Origin: Owenia fusiformis
Taxonomy: Eukaryota > Annelida > Polychaeta > Sabellida > Oweniidae
Direction: 5' to 3'
Length of the DNA stretch: 64,000 nt
Assembly (NCBI GenBank): GCA_903813345.2
Contig: CAIIXF020000011.1
Coordinates: 4,982,571 to 5,046,570, forward strand
The stretch's first letter is position 1; every line of letters begins with the position of its first letter. Below the pieces are notes generated by a model. That model was given only the letters and a program-made list of their open reading frames with translations. It had not been told where the DNA came from and searched no databases. Shown one piece after another: positions 1-12,300 of the stretch. A program made the position numbers and the translations under genes.

Positions 1-33
1 AAACACAATACGTGCTGGGGGTTGGTCAGAAAA
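1..33 (-). CDS. VPS13D: VPS13D exon w45, cut by window edge; 72-bp exon present in several tandem copies
   Basis: The visible part encodes FSDQPPARIVF. Complete copies of the same mini-exon lie at 67-138, 172-243 and 277-348. Each is 72 bp, phase 0 to 0, with an AG acceptor and a GTGAGA donor, and encodes FSDQPPARIVFAVSLEGSA then (L/R)KVIT. This matches 'FSSLPPVRVVFAVTMEGSARKVIT' in VPS13D, whose next codons are VRS. Which copy is used cannot be decided. The one at 277-348 has the undisturbed upstream intron; one or more may continue left of the window. Confidence 0.85.
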
Positions 34-372
34 CTGCAATATAATAGCATTGTTATATGATCTCACTGTGATGACTTTGAGTGCGCTTCCCTCTAGACTT
101 ACAGCAAACACAATACGTGCTGGGGGTTGGTCAGAAAACTGAAATATAATAGCATGGTTATATGATCTCACTGTGATGACTTTGCGTGCGCTTCCCTCTA
201 GACTTACAGCAAACACAATACGTGCAGGAGGTTGGTCAGAAAACTGAAATATAATAGTATGGTTACATTATCTCACGGTGATTACTTTGCGTGCGCTTCC
301 CTCTAGACTCACAGCAAACACTATACGAGCTGGGGGTTGGTCAGAAAACTGCAATATAATAGCATTGTTATG
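1..372. repeat. 105-bp exon-containing tandem array (about 3.5 copies in window)
   Basis: Acceptor positions recur exactly every 105 bp (34, 139, 244, 349 on the plus strand). The unit holds a 72-bp exon copy and 33 bp of spacer. Because 105 is a multiple of three, two of the three full copies are open through the spacer as well; the most 5' copy (277-348) has a TAA just after its donor. The copy at 67-138 has Leu where the others have Arg before KVIT. Confidence 0.9.
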
Positions 373-3300
373 GTTATGCACACTACATCCACAGAAAGAT
401 GGCACTTATTTATCTTATAAACAGAAAAGATGAACCACAACTGCCATCGTTCTACAAACTTAGTGAGTCTGAGTTTCAAACTTAAAACAATTTTCTGACG
501 TATATTCATAGATAGATGTGTTTTTCAAATGAACCGTAGGATATGAACTCTAAAGGTCATAAAGTACCTCTTCTAGCCTAAACGTGCTAATTTTCGCCTA
601 ATTTAATTTTTGATCCTGGCCACTCCTCAATATGGATGGATGGATGGATGTTGACTTTACAAATACTAAATATGGGCAAAATTATTCTTACCAGGCTAGA
701 TGCTTCATTAATCTCAGGTCTGGCTTCACGGAAGAACACTCCTACTTTGTCTACAGAGATGGGAATGACCTTCTGCCAACCTTCAACCTTGACAACCACC
801 TGATGGATCTTCAACTCATGTGTGTGCTGAAATCAAATTCAAATACATTTTCAAATTTGAGTCTATGACCTATAGTGTAATGCCTTGGTCACATTTGCTC
901 TGATTTTCTCTACGGCACCCGGCCGATTAAGTATTTTGTTCAAAATTGAACATAATATTGAACAAAACACTCAATCGTGCGGGCGCCGGCCGATGGATCG
1001 GAGCAAATGTGACCAAGGCATTAAGGAATGGAGTTTAAGAGATTCATTGATCATTTTTGGTAATTGGAACCTCAAAAAGGTCCATTTGCTGTTGTCCTTT
1101 TTAATTCAGCCTAATGAATCATCTACATGTATATTAATTTAGAATGGTTAAGTGACAGATAGTCCTTTGATTCAATTAACTACACTCCTTTATGGACTAA
1201 CCCAATTAAGCTAACATAGGAGAAATCTAGATAATGCGAACCAGTGTTGGCTATTTTGATAATAAACCAGTGGTGGCTATTTTGATAATAAACCAGTGGT
1301 GGCTATTTTGATAATAATCCAGTGGTGGCTATTTTGATAATAAACCAGTGGTGGCTATTTCGATAATAAACCAGTGGTGGCTATTTTGATAATAAACCCG
1401 TGGTGGCTATTTTGATAATAAACCAGTGGTGGCTATTTTGATAATAAACCAGTGGTGGCTATTTTGATATTAAACCAGTGGTGGTTATTTTGATAATAAA
1501 CCAGTGGTGGCTATTTTGATAATAATCCAGTGGTGGCTATTTTGATAATAAACCAGTGGTGGCTATTTTGATAATAAACCAGTGGTGGCTATTTTGATAA
1601 TAAACACGTGGTGGCTATTTTGATAATAAACCAGTGGTGGCTATTTTGATAATAAACCAGTGGTGGCTATTTTTATAATACACCAGTGGTGGCTATTTTG
1701 ATAATAAACCAGTGGTGGCTATTTTGATAATAAACCAGTGGTGGCAGTGGTTCTCAAGGAAAGCTAAAAGTTCTCAAAACTTTCAAACATGGAAATACCC
1801 TGTTTTGAAAATTGTTGAAATATCTTGAGATCTTGTCTAACCTTATGCCTTAGTTTATCTTTTTCTTCCATTAGGAATGGGAGCTCATCTCCAGGCATAA
1901 TCTGTCTCCATTCTCCAATCTCTCTTGTGCTATCATCTACATGCATTCCTGGGCCAAATGCAAGCCTAAAGAACATAATATAATATACTACAATTGCATT
2001 TAAATGGGAGCTCATCTCCAGGCATAATCTGTCTCCATTCTCCAATCTCTCTTGTGCTATCATCTACATGCATTCCTGGGCCAAATGCAAGCCTAAAGAA
2101 CATAATATAAACATTACAGTTCTATTTGAATGGCAGTTCATCTCCAGACACAATCTGCCTCCATTCTCCAATCTCTCTTGTGCTATCATCTACATGCATT
2201 CCTGGGCAAAATGCAAGCCTAAAGAACATAAAATAATACACTACAATTGCATTTAAATTGCAAAATGGACATTAATAGAGTACATTAATGGGGTTTCTAG
2301 CTGGTTCCATTATGATGTATCCTTTGGGTTAACTGTTAATTAAGATTCACCACATAAATATTTGAAAAATCTGACAACTGGTTTATGAGTTATTGCTTAA
2401 GACATATGAACAAATATACAAACAGACAAATAGACAGCTTCTCTATATACCTATTCAAAACCTTGATATTAATTTAATAGCGACAATTTAGTTTGCAAGT
2501 GAACATACCTTGTAGGTGTTGTAGTGACTGTAGCAAACCACAATTTGCATCCTGTGTGATTCCGTAAAGCGAAGGGAACAAATGGGACACGACGTCTATA
2601 GCCTGCTAGGGTACCGTCACTGGACCTGCAATACCAAAAGAAATAAATGATTTGTTTTAATGTTTTTGTAGTCAGATTTGCATTCATACAATAAACATTG
2701 ACAAGGTCCTTAATTTATTCTTTTTCTAAGTAATTTTCATTCTCGTTAGTTTGTTTTGAAATTTCACTAATAATTTATCTAGCTTTTAATCTGCTTCCCT
2801 CCATCAATTCTTTGCAATATAACTTAAAGATTCTTACCAAGACCTCATTTTTCTGAGATTTACTTGTTTAACCATAAAGGAAATTTTCTTATATTTGATG
2901 ATATATTAAATCATGAACTTAGAATTCACCCATATTTGATGAATTAAGATATTACAATAAGATATTAGATTTTTTCTTAATATCACCTTATGGTGTTCTA
3001 GCGAATCAAAAACCACTAGTGCCACCTATTAATCCGTTCATAGTGAACACCTGTCTGTAGTGAACACCTGTCTGTAGTGAACACCAGTATGTAGTGAACA
3101 CCTGTCTCTAGTGAACACCCTTCCCAAGTTCCTTCCACATAAACTACTGACTTCTATATAAATCACCCTATCTGTAACAAACACCTAAATACTAAGTGAA
3201 CATACTTTTGTGGCTCCATAGGTGTTCACTGTATGCAGGTTTTACTGTATATTCCAACTTACGTGTTCTGGGAAGCATAGTAATCCTCGCTCCACATTTT

Positions 3301-6300
3301 TTTCGTGATGCCATACTGTTCAATCAGCTTACTGGTTATGTTGAGGTTCAACACATCAGCGGTCGTCACACGGATGGCAAGTTTACTATCCATGTTCAGG
3401 TCTTCTTTGTAAAGCCAGTCAAACTGGCATCTGTACAAGTAATTTATATGAATTTTAAATTCATTGTTTGGTAATCATATTACTTTTTTCAAAACTATAA
3501 ATAGATAATGTTTTTCTGATGAGGGCCAGTAAAAAGAGATGATGCAAAAAGGACATTCAAATATGCTATCTTGTACTACTATTTCAAACAACATTCAGCA
3601 TTATTGGTTAAACTCAAACATCAAATTAATACAGAAATTGGAATTATTCTCTATTTTTTGATGAATCTAATGTTTCCCACTTCACTGAGAAGTTCTAATG
3701 TGCTATATGTCAACATAAAATGCATTTCAAAGCCAAAAAATGCTGGCCTTTATTGGCAGAACTCAGGCATTTAATTGATACATCAGTGACAAGTGTTTTC
3801 CTGGTGAATATCATTCCTAATGCCTTGGTCACATTTGCTCCAATTTTCACCACAGCACCCGGCCGATTGAGTATTTTGTTCAAAATTGAATGCAATATTG
3901 AACAAAACACTCAATCGGCCTGGCGCCTGCCGATGGATCGGAGCAATTCTGACCCAGGCATTACATAGAAGTTCTAAGATGAGATCTGTCTACAATAGAG
4001 GCTTTTCCATATATTGCCAGGCCCAATGTTGGCCTAAATTGGCACACAACATCATTTAAATCTAATTCTAAACATAGCATACTTACCCCCATGTTTCAAT
4101 GAAAGGCTCCCAGCCAGACAGACTTCGATTATAATAATCTCCCGATAGCTTGATGTTTGCCTTGCCCTCCCAAAGTCCATGTAACTTCTGCAGGATATAA
4201 ATATCTGAAAACATACACAAAAAATGGTAAGTTGTGTCTATTCAATACAACTATAGATAATTCTTCTATATAATGTATATTATATAATGCAGACCCATTT
4301 TCTTAATGCAGCTGTTTTAAAAAGGAGATCCAAAAGCTCTGGCCAACTTTTACCCCTTCTCCCATTCATCATTAAGCTCATGGACATACACTGGTAAATG
4401 TATATGGACTGTGTCCCAAAGAAATAATGTCCTTACTTGTAAACGCCAGCTCAAGAAGGGGCACATCTGCATCCTTACAATCATCAATGACACAGAATGA
4501 CACACCACTGGCCTTCAACTGGAACAAAATATATAAGTACCATATGTTAATTGTTGCATGGGACCCATATATTGCAATTCTGCCCTCATCCCCAGGCATG
4601 GGGTTGGTATGAGCAAAGTAAAAATAATTTTGAAACCAACTTATTTCTAAATTATGAGATTATAAAGAGTATTTTTCCATGAAAAAGTGCACCAATATCT
4701 GTATGATGGAACACCTCTTTGTAAGAAACACCTCTCTATATGGAACAGTTTTCAAAAGAAACCATCTATGTATGAGACACCTCCCAGGATGGAAAATATT
4801 CAAAAGATTAGAGAACCATCTATATATGAGACACCTCTCAAAATGGAAACTTGTTCAAAACATTAAGGAAACATCTATGTATGAGACACCTGTCTACAAG
4901 GAACAATTTTGGTCAAGGAAACATCTATGTATGAGAGACCTGTCTACAAGGAACAATTTTGGTCAGTGGTGAGGTTGTTCCAAATACTCAAGTTTTACTC
5001 AACACATATTGTACCTCAATGCCTGATATCTGTATTCCATCCTGCTTTTCCTCCAATGGGGCTTCATTGCTAGGGGTTGGCACTTGAACAGGGGTGGCAT
5101 GCTCAGTTAACCAAACAGCTGCATCACTTGTGACTCCCACACAGACATCCAAGGCTTTTCCAACATCCTCCCTACTGAATCCCAGCTCTTCCAGTCGTTT
5201 TACATCTCCCACTGAACAAAATATATGAAGTAAATAACTAGAAAACGGCAACTCCGCGGAGTAGCAAATCCCAACGAACAAAATATCAATTACCGAATTT
5301 CAATCAATTATACTCATTACTTTGGTTGAAAATGAAAAAATTAGATTTTATAATTGCGAATTCCTGCAAAGCAGCCATTTTGAATTTTCTGAGGTACAAA
5401 TCTGAAAAATAATACCATAATTGTGATCTACTCCAAAATTCCTTCAATTTGAGTATAATATAGCCATACTTTGAAGGGATCGAAAAATTATTGCGAAATC
5501 GTACATTAGACGGCCATTTTGAATTTTATGAGGCTCGAATCAGAAAAAAGATACAATATTTGCAATCTACTCTTAATTGCCTTTCATTTGAGTATAATAA
5601 AGCTATACTTCAGAAAGATCTAAAAATTAGCGAAAATTTCTGTTTTCCTGTCATGGCCCCTGGGGGTCAGGATGAAAAACACGGAATATATGTGAAATAG
5701 ATAAATGTTGTGAGTACACTATTAATATTAATTACTTTGGTTTAGAATGAAAAGTTTATGATTTTTGCAAAAAAGTCCCGTCATTTTTAAAGTGGCGGCC
5801 ATCTTGAAAAATGTTTTTTTGCGTAAAACTATTCACCAATATACATCTTTCCACTAAATATGAAGAAAATCTGTCAACTAGTATTTGAGTTATCTTCCGG
5901 ACAGACAGACGGACGGACTGAAGGACTGACGGACGGACTGAAGGACTGACGGACAGACGGACGGAGGGCTTCACTATATCCCTAACGAACTTCGTTCGTT
6001 GGGATAATTATAAGTTTACACAGATTAAATAGGTTTACGACATTCTAAATTTTCTAATATTAAACCCATCGCAAGATTTAACCAGAACAACGGCAACTCC
6101 AAAGCGTAGCGAATCCCATCGAACAGAAATGGCTGGCATTTTTACAAACGAAGCGCAAATATCATAAAACAACACACTAGAAAAGCCACCATTTTCAAAA
6201 TGGTTGCTCACTAGCCAAGTTGTCATCAGAAGAAATAATATGCTTTTAAGTAGCCACCTCTAAAAATTTTTGAAAAATCGCACACATACTTGTAAAATAA

Positions 6301-9300
6301 CACACGTAAAAATGGTGGCGATTTTTCAAAAATGGCCGACTACTCCCCAAAGTTTTATTAGACAATGTGCCATGCTTAAAGTATTCACATATCAAATATG
6401 AACAAAATCGCTCCACTACTTTTCGAGTAATAGTAAAATACGTTAAAATGGCGGCCATTTTTCAAAATGGCCACCTTCTACCAAAAGCGTCATTAGAAAT
6501 AGATTGTGTTCCATGCTTATAGTATTCACATACCAAATATGAACAAAATCGCTCCACTACTTTTCGAGTTATAGTAAAATACATTAAAATTGCGGCTATT
6601 TTTCAAAATTGTTTTCAAAATGGCCGCCTTCTACCAAAAGTGTCATAGGACAGTGTGCCATGCTTATAGTATTCACATACCAAATATGAACAAAATCGCT
6701 CCACTACTTTTCGAGTTATAGTAAAATATGTTAAAATGGCGGCCATTTTTCAAAATGGCCGCATTCTACCAAAAGTGTCTTTAGACAGTGTGCAATGCTT
6801 ATAGTATTCACACACCAAATATGAACAAAATCGCTCCACTATTTTTAGAGTTACAGCAAAAATCGTAAAATGACGAGTAAAGGCCGCCATTTTTCAAGAT
6901 GGCTGCCATGTGCTTTTTAATATCTACATTTGTAGTATTATTAATGTCCTTAATAATTTTTTTTACATTTAAAACATATTGCTATTACAGTTTTACATAT
7001 TGCACCTAAATTACTGTAAAATCGTCACAAAAATGGCCGCCATTTTGGAATGAGCGGCCATTTTGAAAATCGGCTTTCGAGCAGAACTTCTACCCCCATA
7101 GGGTATATGTGTATGAAATATGAACAAAATCGGGCCAACGGTATTTGAGTTATTGCCCGGACGGACAGACGGACGGACGTACGTACGTACGGACGGACGG
7201 ACGGACGGACGGACGGACGGACGGACAGACGGACGGACGGACGGAGGCGTTCCCTATATCCCTCCGAACTTCGTTCGATGGGATAACAAAATATTATATG
7301 GTGATATTCATTGTCACAAAAGATTTTCTAAATGGTATACCTTTACACTTACACTTCACTCAAAAATCACATCTGACTACTGACTTACACTCCTTACATC
7401 ACTTATATAATAAAATATCAAAGAACCAAAATAATGACCATTTAACACTGTAACCACACAATTCCAAAATTCATTATAAAAATTCCATCAAAATCGTGCA
7501 TATCACCTGGGTACTTATTAGTAGGCGTGTCATAATCTACATTATCTGTCATCCATATATCTCTCATATTGCAAAATAACATAACACTAACAATCACTTT
7601 ACATTTTAACCAACCTAACCTCAAAACACATACATATTTCATATATACCATGTATTCATATAATACCTGGATATTTACTAGCTGGTGTGGCAGTGTCAGG
7701 GGGAGGGGGTTCAGCATTCCTGGGTTGATTCTTAGCTTGCATAGCTTGTTGTGGTATCGAGTTGAGAATACCCATGAACAGTCTCATGTCGTTGTATGAA
7801 ACTCGGATATTCAAAGTAGTGAAGTTCACCTAAATAAACCATTCATAAATGAACATTTGAAATAAGCATTATAAAATTAAGGAATAAAGACCGAGATTTT
7901 ATGATTTATGGCGTAATATATGACCGAAAATTTTATTCTGTTCATTATTAAAAGACCGAAATCGTAGCGATTGAGGTCTTTGGCAATGGGCAGAATAAAT
8001 CTTGAGGTCATATATTTGACATAAATCATAAAATCACACTTTGTTACGATTCTCATATAAAAAGCAGACAAGAAACATGATTTTTTGGATTTATGAATTT
8101 TATTGGTCATATATACTCCAATATCGACCAGTAAATCAATTGTTCTAGCTAGTGTGACGTCACGTATCATAGTAGAATGTAGAATATAACAACAAAGTCA
8201 GTTTCATATTTCAAACAAGGTTTTGACGCAAAAATGTTCCAACCAGGTGGTATATTTCAATTTCTCAAAATTGTGGAATTTGATTGTATTCGAAAAATTA
8301 TATACATTGCATTAACACAACAAAATATAACCACCTTTTGTGATTCAATTGCAAACAAAAAAATAACTTAACTTGTAATAAGCAATGGAGGCCCAGGCAC
8401 AAAAATGGTAACTAGGCCAATCACCAGGAGGCCGGATTTGGGGGTTTGGCAAAAAATTATTTCAAAATAATGCAGTTTTCACCATTCTGAGCATTTTCAA
8501 GTGGTTTTGGGCTAAAATTATCAAATGTGTAGCCCCCTAGAATTTTTTGAAAATTTAACTGCCCATGACAAAAGCTGGTTACAGGCCTGTGGCTATAACA
8601 ATATGTGATGAATCTATACTAAAATCAATGTATAAGTACAGACCTCCAATAAAGGTGGGGTATCATCCTCTCCTGTTGCATCAAGCAGGCCACTTGGGCC
8701 TCCTGCCTTGTCCTTCTGCATGTTGCCCCCACTCAACTCGGCTGTTAGCGTCATAGGATCTTTAATTATTTATGTATATTTGTATAAGTCACTTTATAAA
8801 TACAATTTCAACAAGAGCGAACAAGGGGTTAACATGCAAAATGTTACCACCTGCCATTTGGGACACTAACCACCGAATGCTGACCACCAAACACCATCCA
8901 CAAAAAGTAGGAGACTAAAACAATCATTCACCACTTCTGGCGGTGACATAGCAATATACTGAATTTGAAATCTGAAAATGCAAAACCTAGATCGATGCAA
9001 ATTGTTTTAAAACAAAGCATAAAAATCTTTTCTCATATTTATTCAATAGTTAAACCTGCACATCGCTCCAAAACGCAATATGTTGACATATATTGTTTTT
9101 ACATTTTCAATATCTAATATAAAGTTACTGTAAATAAAAATTGTTTTTTCTGCGTAATATCAAAGAACAATCATTTAGTTTAAAAAATAAAAAGTGAACG
9201 CGGGATTCGAACCCGGCCCGCCTGCGTGCTGAGCGAGCATTGTACCGCAGGGCTACCAACTTGTTATGAATGACATATGTAATTAAACGCTACTAATGTT

Positions 9301-12300
9301 GAATGCTATAATTCGGAAGTGATATCACGTTCTTAATTTAGAAACCTTCCAAAAATCATATCGTCGTCGGCAATCGAAGCAATTCAATGAACAATCTTTG
9401 TAATGACACATTTATCGTGAGTATTTGTACAGAATATTTGCCCCATTTGTTCATCATTCTATAATCTTTCATTTAGCTCAAAATGATAAAGTTCAACCCC
9501 GAAACAACCCAAGATTGAGTTTTGGAGCGAAGTGCAGGTTTAATAAGGCAAATAAATAGTTACCTATTATAGAGAGGGCAGTTTCTTCCTCTGATGCGAG
9601 GCAACAAGAGAACAACTCCAGGCTTTGAAGGCTACACGATAGAGGGCGCTCCACTAGTTTTGGGCGGAATGACAGTACAGCAGTGCTCTGAAAACAAATA
9701 ATATTCTGTCGTGCTGCACTGTCCTTCATTAAAGGGGCACTCTTTGTCAGTCTGACCCTACATAAATTGCTAAAAATGTCTTAAATGTGTGCACATATGC
9801 AGATCGTTTTATCTGCATTTCACCATTCAATTGAGATATGAACTTTCTTTTTTTGAAAATAGATTTTTGTTCAGTCTCATCTTTAACCAACTCGCTAGAC
9901 TTCCATCAAAGCCCAATCAGGAGCTTTTGTACTTGAAATCATATAACGCAAATCTGAAGTCACGCTACACATTTCTATCTATACACAAATCATTTCAATC
10001 ATCACCTTTTGACTAGTGTATTCTTAGATGTTTTGTTTTTCTTGCTGGGTTCCTTTACAATTTTTGGTCCTTTCCCTTTGAAATGAAATGAAAATCTTGG
10101 GTGACCCCTATCCAGGTTTTGTTAAGACAACAGTTCTGAGCATGCATGCCAAAGGTGCTTTCCTGAAAATCTGAACAAAGGAAACGGAACCCTCCTTCGC
10201 TATTCATCCTTCTAAGCAGGTGTCCAGAATTCATACTTCCTTCTTCCCTCCTGTTATAACCAATTTGGAAGCGCCCGATTTAACTGAATCGTGTGATCTA
10301 ATTATGCGCAATGACTTATACATGATTTCTGTCGCAGTGTTGCTACAGCCAATCAAATTGCGAGTTCTTAATCGAGGAAATGCTAACTGCTTATCGCAGG
10401 GGATTTTGAAGCCCTTTGATCGGAGGATGTCGCTATTTGGCACTTGGACATACATATTTACCTTTAGAATGAGAGCATTGGTGTCCCAGGCAGATGCATC
10501 CTCAACAACGACAAGTTCTGTTTGAGTTACATTGACCTTCAGCTCAAACACAGACTCCTCCTAAAATAAATCAATTTTTTCATCAATCAACCTGTTCTCT
10601 GAAATATTGCTTTATCATCAATCAACTTGGTTACTTCCGAAAATATATCAATTTATTATCAAAAAATTCTGAAAATATTGTGCTTATCATCAATCAACTT
10701 ATAAGAAATTATTTTGTATCTCATCTTTGTAGCTTTTTTAGTAACAAGAAATTGTTCATACCTTGTCTAAAACAGTAGCTCGTTTAGTGAGCACCCCGCT
10801 AGAAATAGAAAGTGGACTCCTTGCTTGCTGTCTAAGACTTTCTGTTACTGTCAAAGGTGTAGTTGTCGTTTCATATTCATTGTCATCAATACCGTTTTCT
10901 CTAGGGTCTGTAACAACATAAGATTCTCATGTATAAATAATGTCTAATTTTTGGTAGGATTTTGGTGTATTAACAATGTCTAATTTTGGTGTAGGATTTT
11001 GGTGTATTAACATATGTTGAATCTTAACACACTAAAATAATTTCTTATTCAATTGTATTCCATTAGTTTACAAAAGCATCCAAATATTAATTGCCAACAT
11101 TTATAACTACTGTATTTGACATCTTGGTTCATTGAAGTTTATGTTTCTGTAAATAAACTAACATTATTACCACCTTGTTGGGCCTGTTCTAGGGGTATTA
11201 GTTAGAAGGCATTTATTTTACTATATCGACCTAAGCAATATGTGACATCATAGTGGCAGGCCATATTGCCGGTCAATAATGCATTAACGACCGGCAATTT
11301 TCCCCGGGAAATTAGATTTCGTTCAGTTCTTGTTCTTTCAGCCCTGGGCATTAACGGTGGTAATAATATGAGCGGCCCTCGGTCCTATATTTCACTATAT
11401 TGCCCTTCGAAATGACGTTATTGTACTATTACTTCATAACTCAATAATACACACAATAATATTTTCTTTATTCTATAACTTGAGTTAATACATAGAACAT
11501 TTTGCCATTTAAATAGTTCATCAGTTGATATTTGAATTAGTTGATATTTGAGAACCTCGGCTATCCGCAAGCCCCAACATCTCAGAGAATTTTTTTCATG
11601 TGTTACAATAGTGCCATGTTTTTAACATTACCAAAATGTACAAATCCAAGTAAAACCTACCATTTTGGAATGGATTCTCTGCACCAGTAGCGAGAAAATC
11701 CTTCACTGTTAACAACCAATCAAATATCCCCATCAATCTCATATCGTTCAATAAAATTGTGAAGCATGTAAATTGTTTCTTTGAGCGGTAATGAACCTCC
11801 ATCTGCAAAGAGTCGGGATTGAGGCGGTCCTGTATGGGTTGGAGAATGTTTGAAAATACGTTGGGCCTGGAATTTGCTGGTGCATCTAGAATAAAAATCT
11901 TTTTGATTTCACTCTGTTCAATAATGACAATAAATAGTCTAGAGTCTAACAAACTGTAAAGAATTCATTCTTGTATGTGTGTCCAAGAATGAGTTTATTT
12001 TCTTTTTACAAAATACTTTAGTACTTCATCAATATCATAAATTATTTAGACTTAACGTTTAATAATCAAACAAAAAATTCTCAAATCTGATGATTCTCTG
12101 ACATTAAAGTTTATTTTTGCTTTGATTTCCATTTGCTTAGCTCATAATGCTAATGTATGTAATTGGAATAATATTCTGCACAAGTTGAAAAAACACAAAA
12201 ATACCTCTGTATCGTGTATCATGAGCCAGAATTTCATGCGAAACCAGATCTATGTCTTTTGATTGGTTGGAAAAACTTTCAAAGGACAACTTTGACGCTT

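Noticed and set aside
587-691. Read-through extension of exon w44 (reads VNIHPSIHIEEWPGS)
   Set aside because: It looked like the vertebrate 'NIIHPQVYFSS', but it comes from a (TGGA)n microsatellite. The strong GTAAGA donor at 690-691 and the clean fit of the 105-bp array exons favour splicing before it.
7120-7453. Open frames reading TDGRTDGRTDG
   Set aside because: Translation of the (GGAC)n microsatellite in a family G repeat.
10220-10461. Plus-strand open frame overlapping the dispersed repeat
   Set aside because: Most of it lies in a repeat that recurs at 13955-14210, where the frame is broken; the rest is antisense to exon w34.
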